64,000 bases of DNA, from assembly GCA_900755095.1 (NCBI GenBank), contig CAAEFE010000112.1, positions 9,930 through 73,929 on the forward strand. The letters are read 5' to 3'. The notes below the pieces were generated by a model that searched no databases, had not been told where the DNA came from, and worked only from the letters and a program-made list of their open reading frames with translations. Shown piece by piece: positions 47,601 to 56,712 of the stretch (position 1 is its first letter; each line of letters begins with the position of its first letter). The stretch comes from an uncultured Bacteroides sp. (GTDB lineage: Bacteria > Bacteroidota > Bacteroidia > Bacteroidales > Bacteroidaceae). Position numbers and translations under genes: made by a program.

Positions 47601-48682
47601 AGACCGAACGCCTCGACTCGCTGAATACCGGAGCCGGCACAGGCATCGGACTGGCGTTGACAAAAGGTATCATCGAACTTCATCACGGAACCATCCGTGT
47701 AGAGAGCGAACCGGGCAAGGGAAGCCGTTTTATCATTACGTTGAAATCGGGTAACCAGCACTTCACGGAGGAACAAATCGTACGGGACAACGCCGACACC
47801 AACATTCAGCAACAACCGGAAACAATCGTTCCAACCGTAGAAATACTGCCCGACTCCGAATGGAAGGAGGAAGACAACAAACGCATCGAAGATGCGAAAA
47901 TGCTGATAGTGGAAGACAACGAATCCATCAAACAAATGCTGGTAGGTATCTTCGAAACATTCTATCAGGTCACCACCGCTTCCGATGGTGTAGAGGCACT
48001 GGATATCATACAGAAAGATATGCCAAGCATCATACTGAGTGACGTTGTCATGCCACGTATGTCGGGTACGGAACTCTGTAAGCAAATCAAAACGGACTTC
48101 AACACCTGTCACATCCCGGTAGTACTACTGACGGCACGCACAGCCGTGGAACACAACATTGAAGGATTAAAGATCGGCGCGGACGATTATATCACCAAGC
48201 CGTTCAATACCAATCTCCTGATCTCCCGTTGCAACAATCTGGTGAACTCACGGCGGTTGCTACAGGAGAAATTCAGCAAACAGCCACAGGCTTTTGCCCA
48301 GATGCTTGCCACTAACCCGATGGATAAAGAAATGCTGGACCGTGCCATGGCCATCATCGAACGGCACTTGGATAATACGGACTTTAATGTCAACATCTTC
48401 GCCCGTGAAATGGGGATGGCACGTACCAATCTGTTCACGAAGTTGAAAGCCGTCACCGGTCAGACACCGAACGACTTTATATTAAGTATCCGTCTCAAGA
48501 AAGGAGCCGTCATGCTGCGGAACAATCCGGAGCTGAACATTACGGAGATTTCCGACCGCATCGGTTTCTCTTCTTCCCGCTATTTCAGTAAATGCTTTAA
48601 GGAGATTTATCACGTCAGTCCGCTTGCCTACCGCAAGGGTGAAGAAAAAGAGGAAGAAGGGAACGAAGAAACGGATCAATAA
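44618..48682 (+). CDS. Hybrid two-component system regulator (HTCS)
   Basis: This 1354-residue membrane protein combines sensor and regulator in one chain. It has a signal peptide (to about TLGQ) and then two seven-bladed propellers of Reg_prop repeats (about 25-660, with WIGTxxGL-type segments). These are followed by a Y_Y_Y domain, one membrane segment near 773-795, and the histidine kinase HisKA domain with His831 (ISHEFRTPLTLI) and its HATPase domain. The receiver domain carries Asp1142 in LSDVVMPRMSG, and an AraC-type DNA-binding domain (about 1245-1345) ends the chain. Such regulators bind oligosaccharides in the periplasm and activate the nearby locus. From its place between the two halves of the locus, it should sense chondroitin or hyaluronan breakdown products. 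The start codon is GTG. Confidence 0.96.
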   Translation: MRKTILLFLLFLSVTAVRTLGQNITFSHLTTDDGLSQFSVNSLYIDERGIIWIGTREGLNRYNGNDIKSFKLKKNDPNSLFSNTVLRITGNKNGKVYLLCTDGVAEFDMTTQRFKTLLQGNVDAIYYNEKLYIGKREEVFVFNENTNNFDLYYHLAGKDINLSCLHLDEKKNLWMGTTSNGVYCLSDDKQLSQPITKGNIASIYEDSSKELWIGSWEEGLYRIRTNGTIDNFRHDPKNPNSICSDFVRSCCEDNLGNLWIGTFHGLNRYDKSTGQFQLYTANDNKPDGLTHSSIWCIVKDEQGTLWLGTYFGGVNYFNPEYEIYTRYKVGDTEKEGLSSPIVGRMTEDKDGNLWICTEGGGVNVYNRKNNTYRWYRHEEGKNSISHNNVKAIYYDRTEEIMWIGTHLGGLNKLDLRTNRFTVYRMKAGDPTTLPSDIVRDIVPYEDKLIIATQNGVCLFNPATGTCEHLFKDTKEGRNIGMVASLYIDKDETLWVSATGEGVYSYRFDTGKLTHYAHNPSIPNTLSNNNVNNIMQDSNGNLWFSTSGSGLDRYRKESNDFENFDMQKDGLSSDCIYEVFESSIQKGDLLLITNQGFSQFDYPQKKFYNYGTENGFPLTAVNENALFVTHDGEVFLGGIQGMISFWEKKLHFTPKSYSIILSRLLVNGKEITAGDDTGILEQSIAYTPEISLKADQSMFSIEYATSNFIPANRNEIVYRLEGFSDEWNHTDRKQTLITYTNLNPGKYTLVIKSDGDGIEEARLLIRVLPPWYETWWAYLIYTICTVSLLWYLIQNYNSRIKLRESLKYEKKHIEDLEALNQSKLRFFTNISHEFRTPLTLIVGQVETLLQVQTFTPNIYHKILGIYKNSLQLRELITELLDFRKQEQGHMKIKVSRHNLVNFLYENYLLFLEYASSKQINFKFNKQSDDIEVWYDQKQMQKVVNNLLSNALKHTKAEDTISINVSQEDKYVIIEIKDTGTGIAAAEIDKIFDRFYQTERLDSLNTGAGTGIGLALTKGIIELHHGTIRVESEPGKGSRFIITLKSGNQHFTEEQIVRDNADTNIQQQPETIVPTVEILPDSEWKEEDNKRIEDAKMLIVEDNESIKQMLVGIFETFYQVTTASDGVEALDIIQKDMPSIILSDVVMPRMSGTELCKQIKTDFNTCHIPVVLLTARTAVEHNIEGLKIGADDYITKPFNTNLLISRCNNLVNSRRLLQEKFSKQPQAFAQMLATNPMDKEMLDRAMAIIERHLDNTDFNVNIFAREMGMARTNLFTKLKAVTGQTPNDFILSIRLKKGAVMLRNNPELNITEISDRIGFSSSRYFSKCFKEIYHVSPLAYRKGEEKEEEGNEETDQ

Positions 48683-48748
48683 CCCACAAACAGGTAAGCA
48701 AGTAGCATTTGTAACAGGAGAACCTATGCCAAAGTAGTTCCCTCCTGT

Positions 48749-48826
48749 TGGCACACTTGTGCCACGCTGCTGGCACGACCGTGCCATCGCGGTGGCACAG
48801 CTGTGCCAACAGCGTGGCACAAGATC
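48749..48826. repeat. Tandem palindromic 22-bp repeats within a larger inverted repeat
   Basis: TGGCAC-N4-GTGCCA occurs at 48749-48764, 48771-48786 and 48793-48808, with a half-copy at 48815-48820; the period is exactly 22 bp. The array is also one large inverted repeat: 48756-48776 is complementary to 48803-48823 at 20 of 21 positions, and 48781-48786 pairs with 48793-48798. No T-run follows. It lies after the hybrid regulator and before the sulfatase promoter. Confidence 0.9.
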
Positions 48827-48888
48827 CGGGCTACGATGTCAGGAAAAGGCATCCGTAGCCCCGAAACATTTAACCCTTTAGAATGGAC

Positions 48889-48948
48889 TATTTTGTATCA
48901 CACCTGTACATTCCTGCTCACTCATTTCCGCCAATCCTCTTATCTTTG
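48889..48948 (+). promoter_or_regulatory. Sulfatase promoter with candidate HTCS operator
   Basis: TATTTTGTATCA at 48889-48900 is followed, 40 bases later, by the -7 box TATCTTTG at 48941-48948. The same 12-mer lies 41 bases before the -7 box of the second SusC gene. The sulfatase ATG is 34 bases beyond the box. Confidence 0.6.
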
Positions 48949-48981
48949 TGTTCAGTAATCACTCCATAAAAGATCAACATT

Positions 48982-50517
48982 ATGAAGAATGTCTCACGTT
49001 TACTACCGCTATTGCCCGGTATAGCCCTGCTGACCGGATGCAATCAGAAAGTACAAAAAGACAACGGACAAAACTCACAAAAGCCTAACATTATTTATAT
49101 ATTCGCGGACGACCTTGGCATAGGTGACCTTAGCTGCTATGGAGCAACGAAGGTCAGTACTCCCCATATCGACCGCCTTGCCGGACAGGGTGTACAGTTC
49201 ACCAACGCCTATGCAACTTCCGCCACCAGTACCCCTTCCCGCTTCGGACTCCTGACAGGCATGTACCCGTGGCGACAGGAGAACACAGGCATCGCCCCCG
49301 GAAACTCGGAACTAATCATCGACACCGCCTGCGTCACCATGGCCGATATGCTGAAAGAAGCAGGTTACGCCACCGGAGTTGTCGGCAAATGGCATCTTGG
49401 ACTCGGTCCGAAGGGAGGCACCGACTTCAACGGCCACATCACCCCCAACGCCCAAAGTATCGGCTTCGACTACGAGTTCGTGATTCCGGCAACCGTAGAC
49501 CGTGTCCCCTGTGTATTCGTCGAGAACGGACACGTGGTAGGACTCGACCCGAACGACCCGATCACTGTGAACTACGAGCATAAAGTAGGCGACTGGCCTA
49601 CAGGCGAAGAGAATCCGGAACTCGTAAAACTAAAACCCAGTCAGGGACATAACAATACGATAATCAACGGCATCCCCCGCATCGGCTGGATGACCGGAGG
49701 TAAGTCCGCTCTCTGGAAAGACGAAGACATCGCCGACATCATCACCGATAAAGCAAAGAACTTTATCGCCTCCCATAAGGAAGAACCTTTCTTCTTATAT
49801 ATGGGTACGCAGGACGTACACGTACCGCGCGTCCCACATCCCCGCTTTGCCGGGAAAAGCGGTCTGGGAACCCGCGGAGACGTAATTCTGCAACTCGACT
49901 GGACCATCGGAGAGATCATGAACACCCTCGACAGCCTCCAGCTGACGGACAACACCATCCTGATATTCACCAGCGACAATGGCCCCGTCATCGACGACGG
50001 CTACCAGGACCAAGCCTTCGAACGCCTCAACGGACATACCCCGATGGGTATTTACCGTGGTGGAAAGTACAGCGCTTACGAAGCCGGCACCCGCATTCCG
50101 TTTATCGTCCGCTGGCCTGCCAAAGTGAAGCCGAACAAGCAACAGGCTCTCTTCTCGCAAATCGATATCTTTGCCTCACTTGCCGCCTTGTTGAAACAAC
50201 CGCTTCCGGAAGGCGCAGCTCCTGACAGTCAGGAACATCTGAACACGCTTCTGGGAAAAGACTACACCAGTCGTGAATACATCGTACAGCAAAATCTCAA
50301 TAATACGCTCGCCATCGTGAAAGGACAATGGAAGTACATCGAACCGAGTGACGCCCCCGCCATCGAATACTGGACAAAAATGGAACTGGGCAATGACAGG
50401 CATCCCCAGCTGTACGATTTATCCGCCGATCCATCGGAGAAAAACAATGTAGCGAAACAGCATCCGGAAGTTGTCAGAGAGCTGTCCGAACTGCTTGAAT
50501 CGGTAAAGACAAGATAA
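48982..50517 (+). CDS. S1-family sulfatase lipoprotein, glycosaminoglycan type
   Basis: This 511-residue lipoprotein (ALLTGC, Cys20) is a formylglycine-dependent sulfatase. The motif S83-T-P-S-R87 followed by FGLLTG shows a Ser-type precursor that needs anSME. Metal-site residues are Asp43-Asp44 (FADDLGIGD) and SDNG in FTSDNGPV. The KWHLG motif (VGKWHLGLG) is present. From memory, the equivalent gene in B. thetaiotaomicron encodes an N-acetylgalactosamine 6-O-sulfatase, and the place directly after the hybrid regulator is the same. The substrate is inferred from that. It is probably periplasmic and acts on the chondroitin disaccharides made by the lyases. Confidence 0.92.
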   Translation: MKNVSRLLPLLPGIALLTGCNQKVQKDNGQNSQKPNIIYIFADDLGIGDLSCYGATKVSTPHIDRLAGQGVQFTNAYATSATSTPSRFGLLTGMYPWRQENTGIAPGNSELIIDTACVTMADMLKEAGYATGVVGKWHLGLGPKGGTDFNGHITPNAQSIGFDYEFVIPATVDRVPCVFVENGHVVGLDPNDPITVNYEHKVGDWPTGEENPELVKLKPSQGHNNTIINGIPRIGWMTGGKSALWKDEDIADIITDKAKNFIASHKEEPFFLYMGTQDVHVPRVPHPRFAGKSGLGTRGDVILQLDWTIGEIMNTLDSLQLTDNTILIFTSDNGPVIDDGYQDQAFERLNGHTPMGIYRGGKYSAYEAGTRIPFIVRWPAKVKPNKQQALFSQIDIFASLAALLKQPLPEGAAPDSQEHLNTLLGKDYTSREYIVQQNLNNTLAIVKGQWKYIEPSDAPAIEYWTKMELGNDRHPQLYDLSADPSEKNNVAKQHPEVVRELSELLESVKTR

Positions 50518-50541
50518 CCAATGAGAATAGCAGATTTGTAT

Positions 50542-50602
50542 TATTTTGTATCAATCTTGAATAATTCTATCCATATGAGAACAATCAATGCGTATATCTT
50601 TG
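50542..50602 (+). promoter_or_regulatory. Second SusC promoter with candidate HTCS operator
   Basis: TATTTTGTATCA at 50542-50553, preceded by a related TTTGTAT at 50535-50541, is followed after 41 bases by the -7 box TATCTTTG at 50595-50602. The SusC start is 39 bases further on. See the matching arrangement before the sulfatase. Confidence 0.6.
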
Positions 50603-50640
50603 CCATCGTAAATTCAACAAAATCACTTAATTTTTAATAT

Positions 50641-53600
50641 ATGAAAAAACATCTATCCAACCAGACAAGAAAAAGGATGCTCTCCATTTTGGGAATGCTC
50701 CTGCTTTCTGTTCCATTTGTGCTTGCACAAGTACTTGTCAAAGGTACTGTGAAGGATAATCTAGGAGAAGGTGTTCCCGGAGCCAGTGTTCAGGTAAAAG
50801 GCACTTCGCAGGGAACGATCACCGACCTTGACGGTAAATTCACTCTTAACATCCCCCAAAAGAACGCTACCTTGGTTATTTCCTTTATCGGCTACGTCAC
50901 CGTAGAACAAAAGGCGGACTCGCAAAAACCAATGGTCATCACATTAAAAGAAGATACTAAAACGCTGGACGAAGTAGTGGTTGTCGGCTATCAGGAAGTA
51001 CGCCGCCGCGACCTTACGGGTTCCGTGGCGAAAGCCAACATGGCAGATGTACTTACCGCCCCCGTCGCTTCATTCGATCAGGCACTCGGCGGACGTATCG
51101 CCGGAGTCAACGTAACTTCGGGCGAAGGTATGCCGGGCGGCAACATGAGCATCGTGATCCGTGGTAACAACTCACTGACACAAGAAAACTCGCCGCTGTT
51201 CGTTATCGACGGTTTCCCGATAGAAGATTCATCGGCAGCCAGCACGCTGAACCCTTCCGATATCGAGTCGCTCGACTTCCTCAAAGATGCGTCGGCTACG
51301 GCCATTTACGGTGCGCGCGGTGCCAACGGTGTTGTCATCATCACCACCAAGAAAGGTAAGGTAGGACGGGCACAGTTGTCCTATGACGGTAGTTTCGGTG
51401 TGCAGCACGTCACCCGCACTATTCCGATGATGGATGCTTATGAGTTTGTCAAGCTACAGAATGAAATGTATCCTACCGTCGTTGCCGGCTCATACCTGAT
51501 GAACTACGAAGGCAAGCAATGGACACTGGACGATTATAAAGACATACCGCAATATAACTGGCAGGACGAGATATTCAAGACTGCCTGGCAGCAGAATCAT
51601 ACGGTCAGACTTGCCGGTGGTACGGAAGGTGTACGCTACAATGCTTCCTTATCTTACTTCGATCAGGACGGTACGCTGATAGAAACCGGTTACAAACGTA
51701 TGCAAGGACGTATGAACACAGTAGTCCGTCGCGGCAAACTGAACATGAGTCTGACCACCAACTATTCACGCTCTATCCAGACAGGTAGTACTCCATCATC
51801 CACCTCTTACAGTGGTATGAACAACCTTTTCTATAGCGTATGGGGATACCGTCCGGTGACTTCCCCCGACACTCCGCTCAGCTTCCTGATGGACAGTTCA
51901 ACGGACAACGCCGTAGATTCAAGCAACGACTACCGTTTCAACCCGATCAAATCACAGAAGAACGAATACCGGAAGAGCTACACCAACAATCTTCAAATGA
52001 ACGGATTCGCAGAATACGAAGTACTGAAAGGACTGAAACTGAAAGTTTCCGCCGGATATACTTATGATTCACGCAAGCAGGATCAGTTCAACAACTCGAA
52101 TACCCGCTACGGAGGTCCTACCTCTACAGATAAAGTGAATGCTCAGGTAACCCGCCAGGAACGCCTGACATGGCTGAACGAAAACACCCTGACTTATCAG
52201 ACTAACATCAAAAAGAAACACTTCCTCAATGTATTGGGAGGTATCACGTTCCAGAACTCGGACTATGAGATTTATTCATTCCGCACAACGCACATCCCCA
52301 ACGAATCACTCGGTATGGCAGGCATGAGCGAAGGACAGGCAGGTACTACCACTTCGGCAAAGTCTTCATGGGCAATGTTGTCGTACCTCGGACGTGTGAC
52401 TTACAATTATATGTCCAAATATTACGCTACCGTTTCTTTCCGTGCCGACGGTTCTTCCAAGTTCAACAAGGACAACCGTTACGGATACTTCCCTTCCGGT
52501 TCTCTCGCATGGAGCTTCTCGGAAGAAGAATTTATGAAGCCGTTGAAAAGTGTACTGTCCAGCGGTAAGGTTCGTCTGAGCTGGGGACTCACGGGTAACA
52601 ACCGTATCGGCGAATATGATTATTATGCGCTGCTGGCGGTATTGAAATCAAGAGTCGGTTCGTATACATCGACAAACTCCCTCCCAAGCGGCGTCTATCC
52701 ATTCGACAATGATGCGACGAATGCAGGTGTTGTTCCTACTTCTCTGCCCAACAAGGATTTGAAATGGGAAACAACCGAACAATGGAACGCAGGTCTCGAC
52801 CTCGGATTCTTCGACGAACGCATCGGTATAACGATGGATATTTACCGGAAGACCACCCGCGACCTGTTGCTGGACGCTTCCCTGCCTTTTTCTTCGGGTT
52901 ATTACAGCGCTACCAAGAATATCGGTAAAGTACGTAACGATGGTCTGGAACTTAGTCTGAACACCGTCAACTTCCAGACACGCGCCTTCAAGTGGACGAC
53001 TAACTTCAACATTTCATTCAATAAGAATAAAGTACTGGCATTGTCGGAGAATCAGACAGCCTTGCTGACTGCCGCGCAATTCGACCAGAACTACAACGGT
53101 CAGTCCAGCTACATCGCCAAAGTCGGTCTGCCGATGGGACTGATGTATGGTTATGTCTATGAAGGTACATACAAGTACGACGACTTCAACAAATCGGGTA
53201 ACTCATACAGCCTGAAACCGGGAGTGCCCCACTACTCTACTGAGACCAACACTCAGCCGGGTATGCCCAAATATGCCGACCTTAACGGAGACGGAGTAGT
53301 TGACTCCAACGACCGTACGATTATCGGACGCGGACTTCCGATACATACCGGTGGTTTCACCAACAACTTTGAATATAAAGGCATCGATCTGAGCGTCTTC
53401 TTCCAGTGGTCATACGGCAACGATATCATGAATGCCAACCGCCTGTTCTTTGAAAGCTCCAACAACCGTTCACGCGAATTGAACCAGTTCGCCAGCTATG
53501 CCAACCGCTGGACACCGGAAAATCCGACCAGTGACATCCCTGCGGCTACCAACTCCTCTTCCAACCGTGTGATCTCTTCACGCATCATCGAAGACGGTTC

Positions 53601-53838
53601 GTACCTGCGTCTGAAGAACGTAACAGTAGGCTATACCTTCCCCGCCAAGCTGGTGAAGAAATGGAAGATAGACAAAGCACGTGTTTACGTTGCCGCACAA
53701 AACCTGTGGACATGTACCGGTTATTCCGGTTATGATCCGGAAGTATCTGTACGCAACAGTGCGCTCACTCCCGGTCTGGACTACTCTTCCTATCCGAGAG
53801 CATACTCTATCAGCTTCGGTGTAAGCCTGGGATTCTAA
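50641..53838 (+). CDS. SusC-like TonB-dependent outer-membrane transporter
   Basis: This 1065-residue protein has a signal peptide (to about VLAQ), a carboxypeptidase-D-like regulatory domain (about 33-108, VKGTVKDNLGEGVPGASVQVKG), a plug domain with DEVVVVGYQEVRRRDLTGSVA and DASATAIYGARGANGVVIITTKKG, and a large beta-barrel. It is the import channel of the second SusC/D pair. From gene order it should take up chondroitin or hyaluronan oligosaccharides bound by the downstream lipoproteins. The SusD gene follows after 40 bases. Confidence 0.96.
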   Translation: MKKHLSNQTRKRMLSILGMLLLSVPFVLAQVLVKGTVKDNLGEGVPGASVQVKGTSQGTITDLDGKFTLNIPQKNATLVISFIGYVTVEQKADSQKPMVITLKEDTKTLDEVVVVGYQEVRRRDLTGSVAKANMADVLTAPVASFDQALGGRIAGVNVTSGEGMPGGNMSIVIRGNNSLTQENSPLFVIDGFPIEDSSAASTLNPSDIESLDFLKDASATAIYGARGANGVVIITTKKGKVGRAQLSYDGSFGVQHVTRTIPMMDAYEFVKLQNEMYPTVVAGSYLMNYEGKQWTLDDYKDIPQYNWQDEIFKTAWQQNHTVRLAGGTEGVRYNASLSYFDQDGTLIETGYKRMQGRMNTVVRRGKLNMSLTTNYSRSIQTGSTPSSTSYSGMNNLFYSVWGYRPVTSPDTPLSFLMDSSTDNAVDSSNDYRFNPIKSQKNEYRKSYTNNLQMNGFAEYEVLKGLKLKVSAGYTYDSRKQDQFNNSNTRYGGPTSTDKVNAQVTRQERLTWLNENTLTYQTNIKKKHFLNVLGGITFQNSDYEIYSFRTTHIPNESLGMAGMSEGQAGTTTSAKSSWAMLSYLGRVTYNYMSKYYATVSFRADGSSKFNKDNRYGYFPSGSLAWSFSEEEFMKPLKSVLSSGKVRLSWGLTGNNRIGEYDYYALLAVLKSRVGSYTSTNSLPSGVYPFDNDATNAGVVPTSLPNKDLKWETTEQWNAGLDLGFFDERIGITMDIYRKTTRDLLLDASLPFSSGYYSATKNIGKVRNDGLELSLNTVNFQTRAFKWTTNFNISFNKNKVLALSENQTALLTAAQFDQNYNGQSSYIAKVGLPMGLMYGYVYEGTYKYDDFNKSGNSYSLKPGVPHYSTETNTQPGMPKYADLNGDGVVDSNDRTIIGRGLPIHTGGFTNNFEYKGIDLSVFFQWSYGNDIMNANRLFFESSNNRSRELNQFASYANRWTPENPTSDIPAATNSSSNRVISSRIIEDGSYLRLKNVTVGYTFPAKLVKKWKIDKARVYVAAQNLWTCTGYSGYDPEVSVRNSALTPGLDYSSYPRAYSISFGVSLGF

Positions 53839-53878
53839 ACGGATAATGATAGTAACAGTTAGAAAAAAGAATTCGATT

Positions 53879-55597
53879 ATGAAAGCATTAAAAATAACAA
53901 TCATAGCTCTATTGGCAGGTTTCAGCATGGCATCCTGTGACTTTCTGGACAAAGAACCTACCAAACTGACGCCGGAGAACTACTTCAACACCCCCGCTGA
54001 AGCCAACTCCTTCCTGACAGGCATCTACGCCATACTGTCGCAACCTACTTTCTACGGCGGTGACTATATGTACCTCGTAGCCGGTGACGACTTATCCCAC
54101 TACGGAGGCAGCGGACGCGGTCCCGCATCTACCGGACTGATCTGCAACAACGCCACCACCAGTGACAACGCCGTGACTGCCTTCTGGTATGCCCTCTATT
54201 CAGGCATCAACCGTGCCAATATGTTCCTCGAAAACATCGACAAAGTAAACGGTTTCGATGCAGGCGTCAAAGAACAGTACATCGCCGAAGCCCGCTTCCT
54301 GCGTGCATTCTATTATTTCAATCTGGTAGAGTGCTGGGGAGATGTTCCTTTCAAAACAGTTTCAACCCAAAGCGTTACCAACCTGAATATCCCGCGTACG
54401 GACAAGCAGGAAATCTATGACTTCATCATCTCCGAAATGGCAGATGCCGCCGATACTGGTCTGAAATCGGCCTCCGATCTTGCTTACAAGCCGGGACGTA
54501 TCTCTCAGTCTACCGCATGGGGCATACTGGCACGTGTATATCTGTTCCGTGCAGGCGAGCATTACCGTGAAGGTCGCAATGCCACACAGGCCGAAAAGAA
54601 AGACTATTTCGAAAGAGCCAGCTTCTATGCCCAGAAAGTAATGACTGCCGGTCACAAACTAGCTGCCAACTACTGGGATCCTTTCATCGATATGTGTTCC
54701 GACAAGTATAACACCACTGCCAACGAAAGCATCTGGGAAGCCGAATTTGCCGGCAACAACACTTCGGATACACAAGCCGAAGGCCGTATCGGTAACATCA
54801 TCGGACTCGCCGGTCCGGATCTGTCCTCCAAAAGCGATGTGACGGGAGCCAAAGACCCCGGATATGGCTATGCCTTTATCTACAGCACTCCGAAACTGTA
54901 CAACCTTTATGTGAACAACGGTGATACCAAACGTTTCAACTGGAGTATCGCTCCGTTTGAATACAAAGAAGCCGGAGGCAAGAATACAGGCGTTACCCAC
55001 CGTGAATTTGAGCAGGGCAAACTTGCTGAAGTAATGTCCCAATACGGTCAGCAACGCGGAACTTACCAGTACGCAGATGACACAGAAAAGACCACAGCCA
55101 CCAAGAACTTCAGCCGTATGTGCGGCAAATACCGCCGTGAATACGAAGCGGATAAGAAAGACAAGAACTATACGTCTATCAACTTCCCGATCCTGCGCTA
55201 TGCTGACGTACTGCTGATGATCGCAGAAGCGGAAAACGAAGCGAACAACGGCCCTACCACTCTGGCTTACCAATGTATGAAGGAAGTAAGAGAACGTGCC
55301 GGACTGAACGAGCTTCCCGACATGACGCAGGAAGAATTCCGCCAGACCGTGAAAGACGAACGTGCCATGGAACTTTGTTTCGAATACACCCGCCGTTTCG
55401 ACCTGATCCGCTGGGGTGAGTATGTGAAAAATATGAGAGCATTGGTAACCGAAGCACAATCCGGCAACAACTGGACGCAGGGACCTACCAACGTATATAC
55501 CTACTTCAACATCTCCAGCACCTACAACTACTTCCCGATTCCGGATGCGGAAATGAGTGTGAACAAAGATATCACACAGAACAATCCGGGTTGGTAA
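53879..55597 (+). CDS. SusD-family surface glycan-binding lipoprotein
   Basis: From MKALKITIIALLAGFSMASC (lipobox Cys20) the protein has 572 residues. It has the SusD N-terminal segment CDFLDKEPTKLTPENYF, the helical core (YIAEARFLRAFYYFNLVECWGDVPF) and the C-terminal segment (RYADVLLMIAEAENEAN, VKDERAMELCFEYTRRFDLIRWG). It caps the SusC channel at 50641. The ATG at 53846 in the longer frame lies 33 bases upstream and lacks a signal peptide, so 53879 is chosen. Confidence 0.96.
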   Translation: MKALKITIIALLAGFSMASCDFLDKEPTKLTPENYFNTPAEANSFLTGIYAILSQPTFYGGDYMYLVAGDDLSHYGGSGRGPASTGLICNNATTSDNAVTAFWYALYSGINRANMFLENIDKVNGFDAGVKEQYIAEARFLRAFYYFNLVECWGDVPFKTVSTQSVTNLNIPRTDKQEIYDFIISEMADAADTGLKSASDLAYKPGRISQSTAWGILARVYLFRAGEHYREGRNATQAEKKDYFERASFYAQKVMTAGHKLAANYWDPFIDMCSDKYNTTANESIWEAEFAGNNTSDTQAEGRIGNIIGLAGPDLSSKSDVTGAKDPGYGYAFIYSTPKLYNLYVNNGDTKRFNWSIAPFEYKEAGGKNTGVTHREFEQGKLAEVMSQYGQQRGTYQYADDTEKTTATKNFSRMCGKYRREYEADKKDKNYTSINFPILRYADVLLMIAEAENEANNGPTTLAYQCMKEVRERAGLNELPDMTQEEFRQTVKDERAMELCFEYTRRFDLIRWGEYVKNMRALVTEAQSGNNWTQGPTNVYTYFNISSTYNYFPIPDAEMSVNKDITQNNPGW

Positions 55598-55630
55598 TCA
55601 CAGTATTCATCGATAAAAGTATCATAGATT

Positions 55631-56674
55631 ATGAAAACATATAAACTCATAGCCATCTGTGTAGCAAGTCTCTTCTTCGGGGCTTGCAGCGACGGGCTGG
55701 ACGAAGCGGTAGGTCTGCACGTAAAAGTAGCGACCAACGAGAATGTAAGCTTCGACGGACAGATCATTACTGCCAAAAAAGGTACTCCGATAGAGTTCAT
55801 CCTTTCGGGCGATCCGGACTTCCTGACATTCTTCAGTGGAGAAGCGGGCAGCAAATACGAATATCGCGAACGCGAAACGATTGATCCTTCACAGATCAAG
55901 TCGTCTATGCTGAACTTCTCTATCTGGTTCCAGTACGGTAACCCGAGCACGACATTGGAGAAACACGTATATATCTCCGACGAATTCACCGGATTATACA
56001 AGGATAATTTCGAAGCTGACTCTTTGCTTGTAGAGCAATTTGAGAAAGACGGTAAATGGAAAGAACTGGTTCCGCAGTCCGCATTCCCGACAGCAGCGGT
56101 AGGCAATGCCGATCTTGCCACTCCATACAGTTTTGATATGAAAGAATACATGGGCAAACGGATTGCAATCGCTATCTGCTACCGTGGCATTGACAATACA
56201 GTGGCACAATCCAAGATGTACTTTGAGCGGATGCGCATCAATAATGTGATGACGAGCGGACAGGAAGCAGAATATTCTGCCGGTTCTTTCGGCTTTACTC
56301 CGATCAATATGAAGAACAAATGGAATCTGAAGGATCAGACCAGCATGACCAAAGACCGTGAATACGGGACAGTTACCAATAACGTATCCGGTATCTGGAA
56401 CCTGACAGGTGTAGGCGGCGGCTCCTTCTTCATCCATAGTACGAATGCCAACGATCCGCTGAAATACAGCTGGCTGGTTTCCGATCTGATTACCGTTAAC
56501 TCTTGCAGTCCCGATCAGGGAACGAAAGTAAAGGATATTACCCAGCGTCTGGATAAGTACACATATACCTACAATCAAATTGGTATCTACAACGTGACAT
56601 TCCTCGCTCGTAATGCCAATATCGATCATTCCTCCACGACTACTTACCACATGGTGGTAAACGTAGTGGAATAA
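55631..56674 (+). CDS. Surface glycan-binding lipoprotein, DUF5017-like
   Basis: This 347-residue lipoprotein (FFGAC, Cys19) has an N-terminal Ig-like region (VKVATNENVSFDGQIITAKKGTPIEFILSGDPDFLTFFSGE), typical of DUF5017 proteins, and a beta-sandwich with DLATPYSFDMKEYMGKRIAI. Proteins in this position after SusD usually bind the glycan at the cell surface. It lies 33 bases after the SusD stop and 38 bases before the next gene in the same unit. The family name is from memory; the ligand is inferred to be chondroitin or hyaluronan. Confidence 0.8.
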   Translation: MKTYKLIAICVASLFFGACSDGLDEAVGLHVKVATNENVSFDGQIITAKKGTPIEFILSGDPDFLTFFSGEAGSKYEYRERETIDPSQIKSSMLNFSIWFQYGNPSTTLEKHVYISDEFTGLYKDNFEADSLLVEQFEKDGKWKELVPQSAFPTAAVGNADLATPYSFDMKEYMGKRIAIAICYRGIDNTVAQSKMYFERMRINNVMTSGQEAEYSAGSFGFTPINMKNKWNLKDQTSMTKDREYGTVTNNVSGIWNLTGVGGGSFFIHSTNANDPLKYSWLVSDLITVNSCSPDQGTKVKDITQRLDKYTYTYNQIGIYNVTFLARNANIDHSSTTTYHMVVNVVE

Positions 56675-56712
56675 CAATAAACGAATAAAATAATAATTAA
56701 TACATTATATCT

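Noticed and set aside
47393..48112. 239-codon minus-strand frame inside the hybrid regulator gene
   Set aside because: Shadow of kinase and receiver domains; no start signal or family resemblance.
48749..48826. The 22-bp array as the terminator of the hybrid regulator gene
   Set aside because: The fold is strong but no T-run follows on either side; it may still affect transcript ends, so it is kept only as a repeat.
54659..55459. 266-codon minus-strand frame inside the second SusD gene
   Set aside because: Shadow of SusD coding sequence; Cys/Val/Phe-rich with no domain or promoter.
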